From contig JACPQL010000024.1 in the NCBI GenBank assembly GCA_016190445.1, positions 1 to 51,122 on the forward strand: 51,122 nt of DNA, read 5' to 3'. Source of the stretch: Chloroflexota bacterium (GTDB lineage Bacteria; Chloroflexota; Dehalococcoidia; Lucifugimonadales; JACPQL01). The stretch's first letter is position 1, and each line of letters opens with the position of its first letter. The notes under the pieces were generated by a model that saw only the letters and a program-made list of their open reading frames with translations, searched no databases and was not told the DNA's origin. This document shows positions 17,546 to 25,095 of this stretch, piece by piece. Both the position numbers and the translations under genes were made by a program.

Positions 17546-18246
17546 GGCGCGGCCCCCCGTCTGGCGTCTGGTCTGCGGGACAGCCTTCCCCGACCCCTGT
17601 CCGCGGCGCGGACCGCCTCGACGAAGGCGCGAATCCTGGCAGAGTCCTTGTGGCCGTCGGTCTCCACGCCGCTGGAGACATCCACGCACCAGGGCGCGAC
17701 CTCACGCACGGCCCTGGCCACGTTCTCCGGCGTCAGGCCCCCCGCCAGGCTGATGGGGTACGAGCGGGCGAGCCAGCGGGCGATGCTCCAGTCGAAGGCC
17801 TGGCCCGTCCCGCCGTAGGCGCCGGGGACACGCTTCTCAAGCACCAGAAGGTGCCCCGCCCGGTGGTGGCGGTCCACGTTGGCCATGAGCACCGGGAGGA
17901 TGGCGCCCTGGGAGATGTCCTCGTCCACATGGATGGTCTTCATCACAGGGAGGCCCACCTCCAGGCAGTAGCGCAGCCCCTCGGAGCCGCATAACTGCAC
18001 GTAGTCCAGCGCCAGCTCCCGGGCGATGCCCCTCACCTCGTCCAGGGGCTGGTCGGCGAATAGGCCCACCAGCCGAGGGCACTGCCTGCGTTCCCGCACG
18101 CCACGCACTATCTCCCTGGCCTTCTCGGGGGCCAGCCGACGGGGAGCGGTGGGCACGAACACCAGCCCCAGGAAGTCGGCGCCGGCCTTCGCCGCCGCCA
18201 GGGCGTCGGGTAGGTCTTGCAAGCCGCAGATTTTGACTTTGGTCAT
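17542..18246 (-). CDS. trpF: Phosphoribosylanthranilate isomerase
   Basis: TrpF carries out the Amadori rearrangement in the third step of tryptophan synthesis. It has 234 residues. The N-terminal [11 protein letters not shown] holds the catalytic cysteine, the catalytic aspartate lies in NVDRHH or the following strand, and the phosphate-binding loop is [11 protein letters not shown] with VDVSSGVE. The end (about 15 residues rich in R and G) is a non-conserved extension leading to the ATGA overlap with trpB. The first 11 codons occur a second time upstream, starting there with GTG (see the fragment at 18,371-18,404). Confidence 0.95.
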   Translation of the reverse strand: MTKVKICGLQDLPDALAAAKAGADFLGLVFVPTAPRRLAPEKAREIVRGVRERRQCPRLVGLFADQPLDEVRGIARELALDYVQLCGSEGLRYCLEVGLPVMKTIHVDEDISQGAILPVLMANVDRHHRAGHLLVLEKRVPGAYGGTGQAFDWSIARWLARSYPISLAGGLTPENVARAVREVAPWCVDVSSGVETDGHKDSARIRAFVEAVRAADRGRGRLSRRPDARRGAAP

Positions 18247-18403
18247 GTACAAACACCCAAGGAGCACCGCTCACCCTGAGCCTGTCGAAGGGTGAGCTTT
18301 CTGTGCTCATGGTTCGACAGGTCCGAGAAGGACTCGCGACTCCTGTCGGAGCCCACCATGAGCGGAGCAGGGTCCTGCAAGCCGCAGATTTTGACCTTGG
18401 TCA
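18213..18403. repeat. 33-bp direct repeats of the trpF 5' end flanking a REP-like insert
   Basis: Copies at 18,213-18,245 and 18,371-18,403 agree at 31 of 33 positions. Both encode the trpF N-terminus. About 125 bp between them is REP-like repeat. This looks like an insertion near codon 11 of trpF in which the 5' end was duplicated, so that a complete gene survives downstream. Confidence 0.85.
18269..18364. repeat. Two REP-like palindromes inside the trpF duplication
   Basis: The first (18,269-18,297) is GCTCACCCTGAGCCTGTCGA closing on AGGGTGAGC. The second (18,305-18,364) opens GCTCATGG and closes CCATGAGC, with inner GACAGG / CCTGTC and CTCGCGACTC parts. They match copies at 20,159-20,258 and 21,425-21,453. 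Confidence 0.85.
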
Positions 18404-18404
18404 C
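18371..18404 (-). pseudogene. Vestigial 5' fragment of trpF
   Basis: A GTG-started stretch encodes (M)[10 protein letters not shown], identical to the N-terminus of the functional trpF, then runs into repeat sequence. It begins six bases after GAGGG, which overlaps the TGA of the AlbA_2 gene, so it may still be translated as a short peptide. It appears to be the original trpF start. Confidence 0.75.
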
Positions 18405-18410
18405 CGGCCC

Positions 18411-19301
18411 TCATTTAGGAGGAAACGTAATAATCCTGCGTTGGAAACGGCCTGGTCGGAAATAGTACCAGCCCGTCGGTCCTTCCTCACGGGTGGGCAC
18501 CAACTCCAAAAGCGACTGCCAGGTGAATCCGTGCTCATCTTCATAGATTGCCCTCAAGACCGCGGATTCAGTGCTTCCGAGGTCGTTGTCTGCGTTGAGA
18601 ACGCCAACGGTACCCTGTCGTGCACGGTGCTGGTACTGCGGATCGTCCTGATTGCTCGGTGGCAAGCTAATGTCCTGAGGCCCCGTCCTCAACTCGTAGG
18701 CCGGGTGCTTCGCATAGAAGGCAACTTTTAGCGCCCACCCCTGGCCGCTGTTTGAATAGTAGAATCCCTGCTCTTCTGGGAAGAATCGCCCGCCCCTTCT
18801 ACCTGCTCCGTCAAGGCGGATGACAATATTGGGATCAGTAGGTAGTGGAGTGCGCAGGCGCATGAAGTCTTCCCTTTGATTGGTTCGTCCCACGCGTCTG
18901 AAGGCTTGCAGAGTGGTCGCGTCAACTGGCCGACCTAGAGGGATGTTCTTGGCGGAATACAGATATACGCCCACGTGGGGTGGGGCGTCCTTGGGAGATT
19001 CCACCACAACTATCGTTTTGCTGTTGTAGTCGACTGGCGCTCCTATGAATACTGGAAGTGACGGATATGTGTGCTCTTTGACAGCATTGGCCAAATTCTC
19101 AAGGGTGTTGGCTCCGACGCTTACGCCGACTGGTGTTCCATCGTCTCGCACGCCAAAAAGTACAACTCCTCCTTGAGAATTAGCAAAGGCCACCATGGTT
19201 TGAATGGCATCATCTTGCTCTGCAAGAGATGACTTGAACTCTACGAATTGGCCCTCGCGTTGCCGCAAGATAGCTTCAACGTCTTCCTTGTTCAGTGCCA
19301 C
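18411..19301 (-). CDS. AlbA_2 (Schlafen-type) domain protein
   Basis: A 296-residue protein. Residues ~15-140 match the AlbA_2 domain: EGQFVEFKSSL, MVAFANSQGGVVLFGVRDDG, and the following V-G-V and VVVESPKDAPPHVG segments. These domains are found in putative DNA- or RNA-binding transcriptional regulators and in Schlafen nucleases. The C-terminal half is not recognised. It starts with a GTG behind GGGGGAC and is inserted between trpC and trpF in the same direction. Its DNA is visibly less GC-rich than the trp genes on either side, which suggests horizontal arrival. It has no known role in tryptophan synthesis. Confidence 0.8.
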   Translation of the reverse strand: MALNKEDVEAILRQREGQFVEFKSSLAEQDDAIQTMVAFANSQGGVVLFGVRDDGTPVGVSVGANTLENLANAVKEHTYPSLPVFIGAPVDYNSKTIVVVESPKDAPPHVGVYLYSAKNIPLGRPVDATTLQAFRRVGRTNQREDFMRLRTPLPTDPNIVIRLDGAGRRGGRFFPEEQGFYYSNSGQGWALKVAFYAKHPAYELRTGPQDISLPPSNQDDPQYQHRARQGTVGVLNADNDLGSTESAVLRAIYEDEHGFTWQSLLELVPTREEGPTGWYYFRPGRFQRRIITFPPK

Positions 19302-19362
19302 ATCCGTCCCCCAGCCGCTTTCTCTGGCTTCCGTTTTCTCTCTTCACGGCGTTGGGCGATGA

Positions 19363-20205
19363 TCACCCCCCCGCCAGCTCCCGGACCTTGGCCGCCACGT
19401 CCGGCGCGGTCACCAGGGCCTCCCCCACCAGCACAGCGTTCACCCCCAGGGCCCTGAAGCGGGCCACGTCGGCGGCGGAGGTAATGCCGCTTTCGGCCAC
19501 CACCACCTTGCCGCCGGGTATGAGGGGGCGAAGCCGCTCCGTCAGCGAGAGGTCCACCCGGAAGGTACGCAGGTCCCGGTGGTTGATGCCGATGACCTCG
19601 GCCCCCGCCTCCAGGGTCGTCTCAAGCTCCGCCTGGCTGTGCACCTCCACCAGGCATTGGAGCCACAGGCCCTGGGCGGCTGCGAACAGCTCGCCAAGCT
19701 GTCCCGGCGAGAGGATGGCCACGATAAGCAACGCTGCGTCGGCGCCGTGGGCGCGGGCCTCGCAGAGCTGGTACGGGTCGAAGATGAAGTCCTTGCGCAG
19801 CACCGGCAGGCCGTATCCTCGCACCACCTCCTTCACCTGGGCCAGGTGCTCCAGGCTCCCCTGGAAGTGGTCCACCTCCGTCAGCACCGAGATGGCGGCG
19901 GCGCCGTTTTCGGCGTAGGTGCGTGCCAGGCGGGCGGGGTCGAAGTCTGGGCACAGGAGGCCCCTGGAGGGAGATGCCTTCTTCACCTCGGCGATGAGGC
20001 GCACCCGGTCTCCCATCAGGGCGCCGGAGAAGTTGGCCGGAGGAGGCACGCTCTTGATGCGTGCCTCCAGGTCGGCCAGGGGGACATTGCGCCTGCTGCG
20101 CTCCAGATCGCGGCGCTTGGCGGCCAGGATGTCGTCGAGGACCGTGCTCAAAGTCCTACCTCGTCCTTCGACGGGCTCAGGACGAGCGGGGGCTTTATCG
20201 CTCAT
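19363..20205 (-). CDS. trpC: Indole-3-glycerol phosphate synthase
   Basis: TrpC closes the indole ring. The core is intact: AEVKKASPSRG with the catalytic Lys, LRKDFIFDPYQ with the second Lys, VGINHRDLRT and VAESGI. Two starts are possible. The ATG at 20,205 has GGAG upstream and gives 280 residues, but its first ~18 codons, including PEPVEG, are translated REP-like repeat. A TTG at 20,151 behind GAGG gives 262 residues, the usual family length, and was probably the ancestral start. The gene lies 97 bp after trpD. A diverged TrpC-like N-terminus (MPTVLERI) sits between them. Confidence 0.94.
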   Translation of the reverse strand: MSDKAPARPEPVEGRGRTLSTVLDDILAAKRRDLERSRRNVPLADLEARIKSVPPPANFSGALMGDRVRLIAEVKKASPSRGLLCPDFDPARLARTYAENGAAAISVLTEVDHFQGSLEHLAQVKEVVRGYGLPVLRKDFIFDPYQLCEARAHGADAALLIVAILSPGQLGELFAAAQGLWLQCLVEVHSQAELETTLEAGAEVIGINHRDLRTFRVDLSLTERLRPLIPGGKVVVAESGITSAADVARFRALGVNAVLVGEALVTAPDVAAKVRELAGG

Positions 20206-20258
20206 GGTGAGCTCCGACAGGAGTCGCGAGTCCTTCTCGGACCTGTCGAACCATGAGC
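20159..20258. repeat. REP-like palindromes overlapping the trpC start
   Basis: Two palindromes: CTCGTCCT...AGGACGAG (20,159-20,186) and GCTCATGG...CCATGAGC (20,200-20,258). They provide the GGAG, the ATG and the codons for PEPVEG at the extended N-terminus of trpC. Confidence 0.85.
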
Positions 20259-20259
20259 G

Positions 20260-20293
20260 CGTATTTCGAGATGCGTTCCAGCACAGTGGGCAT
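20260..20293 (-). pseudogene. Possible vestigial trpC start
   Basis: An ATG just after the trpD stop opens MPTVLERISKY, which resembles a TrpC N-terminus and aligns with STVLDDIL of the functional copy. About 15 of the first 24 bases agree. The frame then enters REP-like repeat and stops. The similarity is short, so this is tentative. Confidence 0.35.
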
Positions 20294-20302
20294 GAGCCCA
20301 AC

Positions 20303-21319
20303 CTACTCCAGCCCCTGGCTCAGCTTGATAAGCGCCTCCAGCCTGGCCGCAGCGGCGCCGCTCTCCACCGCCTGGCGTGCTCGCGCGACCCCTTCCTTCA
20401 GGTCTCTGGAGACTCCTCCCGCCATGATGGCCGCCCCGGCGTTCAGCAGCACCACGTCCAGAGGGGCTCCCGGTTGCCCGGCCAGGACGCCCCGCAGCAT
20501 GGCCAGATGTTGCTCCCGCGAGCCGCCGCCCTTCAGGGCCTCCGGCACGGCACGGGGCAGGCCCACCTCCTCCGGTGTCACCGTGTAGGAGCGGACGGAG
20601 CCACCCTGGGCATCCCACACGCGAGAGGGGCCCGTGGTGGTCAGCTCGTCCAGGCCGTCCTCGCCGTGCACCACCAGGGCCCGCTCCACCCCCATGAGTT
20701 GCAGCACCCTGGCCATCTTCTCACCCAGGGCGCCGTCGGCCACGCCCAGCACCTGGACCTGGGCGCCGGCGGGGTTGGTGAGAGGCCCCAGGATGTTGAA
20801 CACTGTACGAATGCCCATCTCGCGGCGAGGCCCCGCGACGTGGCGCATGGCCGGATGGAACACCTGGGCGAACATGAAGCCGATGCCCACCTCTTCCAGA
20901 CACCGCTGGACCCCTGGCGGCTTCAGGTCAATCTTCACCCCGGCGGCCTCCAGCACATCGGCGCTGCCCACGGTCCCGGAGGCGGCCCGGTTCCCGTGCT
21001 TGGCCACCTTCAGCCCCGAGGCCGCCACCACGAAGGCAGCGGCGGTGGAGATGTTGAAGGTCCCCTTGGCGTCGCCGCCGGTGCCGCAGGTGTCCACCAC
21101 CCGGCCGGTGGCGTGGACGCGCAGGGCCTTCTCCCGCATCACCCTGGCCATGCCGGCGATCTCCTCCGCCGTCTCGCCTTTCATGCGCATGGCGGTGAGG
21201 AAGGCACCCACCTGGGCGGGGGTGGCCTCGCCGGACATGATCTCACCCATGACGGAGGCCGCCTCCTCACCGGAGAGGGAGCGGCCTTCCACCAGGGCGG
21301 CGATGGCTTCGCGGATCAT
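20303..21319 (-). CDS. trpD: Anthranilate phosphoribosyltransferase
   Basis: TrpD transfers phosphoribose from PRPP to anthranilate. Its 338 residues are full length. The PRPP and magnesium motif is VDTCGTGGDAKGTFNIST, followed by KHGNRAASGTVGSADVLEA and RTVFNILGPLTNPA, all diagnostic. The N-terminal helical dimer domain begins MIREAIAALVEG. A group of REP-like repeats lies immediately upstream and separates it from a VOC-family gene. No duplicated start is seen here, unlike trpE and trpF. Confidence 0.97.
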   Translation of the reverse strand: MIREAIAALVEGRSLSGEEAASVMGEIMSGEATPAQVGAFLTAMRMKGETAEEIAGMARVMREKALRVHATGRVVDTCGTGGDAKGTFNISTAAAFVVAASGLKVAKHGNRAASGTVGSADVLEAAGVKIDLKPPGVQRCLEEVGIGFMFAQVFHPAMRHVAGPRREMGIRTVFNILGPLTNPAGAQVQVLGVADGALGEKMARVLQLMGVERALVVHGEDGLDELTTTGPSRVWDAQGGSVRSYTVTPEEVGLPRAVPEALKGGGSREQHLAMLRGVLAGQPGAPLDVVLLNAGAAIMAGGVSRDLKEGVARARQAVESGAAAARLEALIKLSQGLE

Positions 21320-21347
21320 AGTTACGTAATCTCCCGGTTCATGCTAG

Positions 21348-21495
21348 CGCTCACCCTTCGACAGGTCCGACTGTGTCGAGACTCCGATGAAGTCGGAGCT
21401 CAGGGTGAGCGGCAAGAACGTCCCGCTCATGGTGAGCTTGTCGAACCATGAGCCCTCGAACCATCATGGTAGCTTATCGAAGCATCAGGGTGAGC
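21348..21495. repeat. Cluster of REP-like palindromes
   Basis: At least three tandem palindromes: GCTCACCC...GGGTGAGC (21,348-21,410), GCTCATGG...CCATGAGC (21,425-21,453) and a degraded third unit to about 21,495. They are the same family as the copies at 16,210, 18,269 and 20,159, and fill most of the gap between trpD and the VOC gene. Confidence 0.85.
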
Positions 21496-21547
21496 AGTCG
21501 AGCCACGAACGCAGGCACGGCGCCTTCCTGGGTGTTGGTGCTTCCCT

Positions 21548-21931
21548 CTACCGGCCCGGCTGCATCATCTCTATGCGCACGTTGTCGGGCGCCTGGATGA
21601 AGGCTATCTTGCCACCGCCCCGGCCGTCGCGCATGGGCTCCAGGACCTTGGCACCCGCCTTCTCCAGCCTCGCGAGGGCCGCCGCCAGGTCGGTTACCTC
21701 CAGGCCGAAGTGCTCCAGGCCCAGGTGAGGCTTGGCGGACCCTGGAGGAAGGGTCTCCCCAGGGGCAGCGGATGAGATGTTGATGCGGGTGCCCTCCAGC
21801 TCGATGCGCACCGCTGGGGCGGCCCCTATGTTGAACCGCTCCAGCAGCTTGGCCCCCAGGTTGTCAATGTACCACTGGGCCGTCTTGTTCGGGTCCTTGC
21901 ACTTGAGATGGATGTGGTTCAGCTTGGCCAT
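21548..21931 (-). CDS. VOC-family (glyoxalase fold) protein
   Basis: A 127-residue single vicinal-oxygen-chelate domain with two beta-alpha-beta-beta-beta modules. The likely metal ligands are His in LNHIHLKCKD, His in GLEHFGLEVTD and Glu in NVRIEMMQ. NKTAQWYIDNLGAKLLER is the usual first-helix segment. VOC proteins include glyoxalase I, ring-cleaving dioxygenases, epimerases and antibiotic-binding proteins, so the reaction is unknown. It lies between trpG and trpD on the operon strand. A second, different VOC gene lies between trpE and trpG. Confidence 0.88.
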   Translation of the reverse strand: MAKLNHIHLKCKDPNKTAQWYIDNLGAKLLERFNIGAAPAVRIELEGTRINISSAAPGETLPPGSAKPHLGLEHFGLEVTDLAAALARLEKAGAKVLEPMRDGRGGGKIAFIQAPDNVRIEMMQPGR

Positions 21932-22038
21932 GCGTCCCTCCTTCTTGGCACTACACAGTTTCTGCTAGAAGCTGTTTTGCTACCGTGACATCATACACGC
22001 TGGCGCCCAACTACACTCCACCCCGCGAAGCCCCATCG

Positions 22039-22605
22039 TCAGCGCTCCTCCAGAAAGTTGCGCAGCAGGTCCTTGCCCGCCTGGGTCATGATAGACTCCG
22101 GGTGGAACTGCACGCCCTCCACGGGATGGCTCCTGTGTCGAACCCCCATGATAACACCTCGCTCCGTTCTGGCCGTCACCTCCAGGCAATCGGGGACGGT
22201 GTCCGGCATGATGGCCAGGGAGTGGTAGCGAATGGCCTCCAGCGGGTTGGGCAGCCCCCGGAAGACGCCCGCCCCGTTGTGGTGGACCAGCGATGTCTTG
22301 CCGTGCATTATCTCCCCAGCTCGGTCCACCACCGCGCCATAGGCCACCCCTATGCACTGGTGGCCCAGGCAGACCCCAAGGATGGGCACCCTCGGCCCGA
22401 AGCGGCGCACCACGTCGGTGGAGATGCCCGCCTCCTGGGGGGTGCACGGCCCCGGAGATATGACGATCTTCTCAGGAGCCATGACCTCAATCTCCTCCAG
22501 GGTCAGGGCGTCGTTGCGCGCCACGTGCACCTGAGCACCCAGCTCGCACAGGTACTGGTACAGGTTGTACGTGAAGCTGTCGTAGTTGTCAATGAGCAGG
22601 AGCAT
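22039..22605 (-). CDS. trpG: Anthranilate synthase component II (glutamine amidotransferase)
   Basis: TrpG hydrolyses glutamine and feeds ammonia to TrpE. Its 188 residues are a stand-alone class I amidotransferase. The nucleophile C79 is in GVCLGHQ, the His-Glu pair is in VQFHPES, and the oxyanion region is [24 protein letters not shown] at the N-terminus is typical. It could also serve 4-amino-4-deoxychorismate synthase (PabA), as these proteins are often shared, but the trp context favours TrpG. It starts 3 bp after the VOC gene stop, so the two are tightly coupled. Confidence 0.95.
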   Translation of the reverse strand: MLLLIDNYDSFTYNLYQYLCELGAQVHVARNDALTLEEIEVMAPEKIVISPGPCTPQEAGISTDVVRRFGPRVPILGVCLGHQCIGVAYGAVVDRAGEIMHGKTSLVHHNGAGVFRGLPNPLEAIRYHSLAIMPDTVPDCLEVTARTERGVIMGVRHRSHPVEGVQFHPESIMTQAGKDLLRNFLEER

Positions 22606-22608
22606 CGG

Positions 22609-23085
22609 TCACACCCGTGCCTCTCCCGGCGGCGCCGGGGGGCGCTCGATGAACTCCAGGCGGTTGCCATCGGGGTCCAGTACGTAGGCGGCCCGGACCG
22701 CCCACGGGTACTGGGCCTCCCGGCGGGCGGGCGTGTTGACGAAGCGGACACCTTTGAAGGAGAGGTCCCGGTACAGGGTCTCCAGGTCGTCAACTATGAT
22801 GCCCAGGTGGGAGGCGCCCACGTCGTTGCCATTGGGCCGCCGGGGCCTCCTGCCCACCGGGTCCAGGTACTGGAGTAGCTCCACGGCATGGCGCCCGTCC
22901 CCCGTTCCCAGGTAGACGATGCGCAGCCGGGTGTTGGGGAAGCCGGTGAGGTGGGAGATGAAGTCGCCCTCCAGGACGGCGTCCCGCTCCACCTTCAGCC
23001 CCAGCAGGTCGCGGTAGAAGGGGAGCGACCGCTCGATGTCGCCCACCACGAAGCCTGTGTGGTTCATCCACTGGAGACCAGCCAT
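22609..23085 (-). CDS. VOC-family (glyoxalase fold) protein, between trpE and trpG
   Basis: A 158-residue VOC protein. Candidate ligands are His9 in WMNHTGFVVGD, Glu in AVELLQY, His in ASHLGIIVDD and Glu in NRLEFIE, so all four metal positions are kept. It resembles lactoylglutathione lyase and methylmalonyl-CoA epimerase-like members but cannot be assigned. The ATG directly abuts a family B repeat, whose GGGGGTGAGGG forms the ribosome site. It is followed by trpG after 3 bp, which suggests a stable association with anthranilate synthase genes. Confidence 0.88.
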   Translation of the reverse strand: MAGLQWMNHTGFVVGDIERSLPFYRDLLGLKVERDAVLEGDFISHLTGFPNTRLRIVYLGTGDGRHAVELLQYLDPVGRRPRRPNGNDVGASHLGIIVDDLETLYRDLSFKGVRFVNTPARREAQYPWAVRAAYVLDPDGNRLEFIERPPAPPGEARV

Positions 23086-23205
23086 CCCTCACCCCCTGTG
23101 TCCCCCTCTCCCTTGCCAAGGGAGAGGGGGAGAATGAATCTGGGGGACACCCCCAGACCCCCGGCAGGGGGCTTTGCCCCCTGCACCCCCAGTATGTCAA
23201 CAGAG
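23086..23205. repeat. Dispersed repeat family B, copy 2
   Basis: About 120 bp, nearly the full reverse complement of 1,764-1,887. It ends with ATGTCAACAGAG, 11 bp from the trpE stop codon, and its other end touches the start codon of the VOC gene. Confidence 0.85.
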
Positions 23206-23216
23206 CCGGATGACCC

Positions 23217-24662
23217 CTACTCCCCGCACTCGGCATCCTGGATGGCGCGAAGGAGGGCCTCGGCCTTGTGCAGCGTCTCCTGGTACTCCCCCTCCGGAGT
23301 GCTGTCGTACACCACGCCACCGCCCGCCTGGACGTAGGCCACGCCGTCCTTCAGCACTATGGTGCGGATGGTGATGGCTGTGTCCATGTTGCCGGAGAAG
23401 CTGAAGTAGCCCACGGCGCCCGCATAGGGGCCCCGCTGCTCCGGCTCCAGCTCGGCTACTATCTCCATGGCCCTTATCTTGGGGGCGCCGGAGACTGTCC
23501 CCGCCGGGAAGCAGGCGCGAAGGGCATCGTAGGCTGAGAGCTCTGGCTTCAGCCGGCCCGTGACGTGGGAGACCAGGTGCATCACGTGGGAGTACCGCTC
23601 GACCCCCATGAGCTGGGGCACCTCCACCGTACCGGGCAGGCTGACCCGCCCGATGTCGTTCCTGCCCAGGTCCACCAGCATGATGTGCTCCGCCCGCTCC
23701 TTCTCGCTTTGGCGTAGCTCCTGCTCCAGGGTGTGGTCCTGTTCGGGGTCCAGACTACGGGGCCGCGTGCCCGCGATGGGGTGGGTGTCCACCACCCCGT
23801 CCTCCACCCGGACCAGCAGCTCTGGGGAGGCGCCCACGATGTGGAAGCCGCCCAGCTCCAGATAGTACATGTAGGGCGATGGGTTCACCGTGCGCAGGGC
23901 GCGGTAGATGTCGAAGGGCGCCGCGCAGGTGGGGCGGGCCAGCCGCTGGGAGAGGACCACCTGGATCACGTCGCCCGCCTCGATGTACTCCCTGGCCTTG
24001 CGGACTATCTGATGGTACCGCTGGCGGGCCACATTGGAGGTGGTGGCAGGCGACGGCCCGCCCCGGGCCCTGGGCGCCTGGGGGACCGCCAGAGGGCGAG
24101 AGAGCCGGGCCACCAGCCGGTCTATACGGTCCACGGCGGCCAGATACCCCTCCTCCACGTTGCCGTCCAGGTAGGCGTGGCTCACCACCTTGATCTTGTG
24201 ACGCAGATGGTCGAAGACCAGCAGGGTGTCGGTGAACATGAACACCGACTCCGGCAGCCCCAGAGGGTCGCTGGTGGCGCGGGACACCCTGGGCTCGAAG
24301 TGACTCACGCACTCGTAGCCCAAGTAGCCCACGGCGCCGCCTATGAAGCGGGGCAGACCGGCCACAGGCACCGGCCTGCGACGGGATAGCTCCGCCTGCA
24401 CCAGATCCAAGGGGTCGCCTTCGCCGTCGGGCTGGCCCGGCCCTGTCCTGACGACCCGGTGGGGCTCAGTGCCCATGAAGCTGTAGCGGGCCAGTCGCTC
24501 CCCACCCTCCACGCTCTCCAGGAGGAAGGAGTAGGGGCCCCGGGCCACCTTCAGGTACGCCGAGACGGGGGTCTCCAGGTCGGCGTTTATCTCCCGGTAG
24601 ACGGGGACCAGGTTGCCGTGGCCAGCCAGGGCCTTCACCTCGTCCAGGGTTGGATGGTGCAT
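23217..24662 (-). CDS. trpE: Anthranilate synthase component I
   Basis: TrpE makes anthranilate from chorismate using ammonia from TrpG. Its 481 residues are full length. The LLES motif of the tryptophan feedback site is visible in YSFLLESVEGG. The chorismate-binding half has QVVLSQRLARP, HPIAGTRPR, MLVDLGRNDIGRV and the ending IRTIVLKDGVAYVQAGGGVV. GGGAGAGC precedes the ATG. The first 14 codons and six upstream bases are duplicated 699 bp upstream, with a toxin-antitoxin module between the two copies. Confidence 0.97.
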   Translation of the reverse strand: MHHPTLDEVKALAGHGNLVPVYREINADLETPVSAYLKVARGPYSFLLESVEGGERLARYSFMGTEPHRVVRTGPGQPDGEGDPLDLVQAELSRRRPVPVAGLPRFIGGAVGYLGYECVSHFEPRVSRATSDPLGLPESVFMFTDTLLVFDHLRHKIKVVSHAYLDGNVEEGYLAAVDRIDRLVARLSRPLAVPQAPRARGGPSPATTSNVARQRYHQIVRKAREYIEAGDVIQVVLSQRLARPTCAAPFDIYRALRTVNPSPYMYYLELGGFHIVGASPELLVRVEDGVVDTHPIAGTRPRSLDPEQDHTLEQELRQSEKERAEHIMLVDLGRNDIGRVSLPGTVEVPQLMGVERYSHVMHLVSHVTGRLKPELSAYDALRACFPAGTVSGAPKIRAMEIVAELEPEQRGPYAGAVGYFSFSGNMDTAITIRTIVLKDGVAYVQAGGGVVYDSTPEGEYQETLHKAEALLRAIQDAECGE

Positions 24663-24668
24663 GCTCTC
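24625..24668. repeat. 44-bp direct repeat of the trpE 5' end, inner copy
   Basis: This copy contains the functional trpE start codon and first ~12 codons. It matches 25,324-25,367 at 42 of 44 positions. The intervening ~655 bp hold the toxin-antitoxin genes. Confidence 0.9.
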
Positions 24669-24697
24669 CCGCTCGCTCTCTCCTTAGCTTCAATCAA

Positions 24698-25095
24698 CTA
24701 CCGGTAAGCCTCTCTGCGGTGCTTAATCCTGTAGACTCGGACAATCCCCTCCTGGTCGGAGATGGTGTACAGGACGCGATAGTCACCCACACGTACGCGC
24801 CATCCCTCGCCCTCTTGCCCCTTTAGCTTTGCTGCTCCAATGGGGCGCGGACTAGCAGGGTGCTGAGAAACTCTTTCGACCATTCCCCTTCCTGGCCAGG
24901 AAGGGGGTAAAAATTGTATCTGGGGGACACCCCCAGACCCCCGCCAAAGGGGCTTCGCCCCTCTGGACACCCCTTTTTCAGCAACCTGCTAGGCGCCAAG
25001 GCACGCAGAATGGCATCTACTCTTTTCAGCACCTGAGGAGGCAAAGCCCTCAGCTCTCGCTGGGCCCTGGCGTCAAGAAGAACGACATATCTCAC
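24698..25095 (-). pseudogene. RelE/ParE-family toxin gene split by a MITE-like insertion
   Basis: The N-terminal 34 codons (MRYVVLLDARAQRELRALP...) are in one frame. The C-terminal part (RPIGAAKLKGQ, WRVRVGDYRVLYTI, YRIKHRREAYR) continues in another frame after an insertion. Removing the 133-bp element plus one 4-bp target copy leaves 261 bp, exactly 87 codons. That restores an 86-residue RelE/ParE-type mRNase or gyrase-toxin fold with the conserved G-D-Y-R-V-L-Y core. The gene is therefore inactive as it stands. Its start overlaps the antitoxin stop by 4 bp, the usual toxin-antitoxin arrangement. Confidence 0.88.
24852..24992 (-). mobile_element. MITE-like element, copy 2, with CTAG target duplication
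   Basis: The body is 24,856-24,988 (133 bp). Its inverted ends are CAGGGTGCTGAGAAA on the left and CAGGTTGCTGAAAAAGG as the reverse complement of the right end. It is flanked by CTAG at 24,852-24,855 and 24,989-24,992. The interior holds a family B core (GGGGGACACCCCCAG). It has no coding capacity. The insertion breaks the toxin gene. Confidence 0.88.

Noticed and set aside
19919-21451. Plus-strand reading frame of 510 codons
   Set aside because: It is antisense to trpC and trpD, rich in His, Gln and Arg as expected for a high-GC shadow frame, with no domain.
21320-21545. Duplicated trpD start, as for trpE and trpF
   Set aside because: I looked for the trpD N-terminal codons in the repeat-filled gap and found none.
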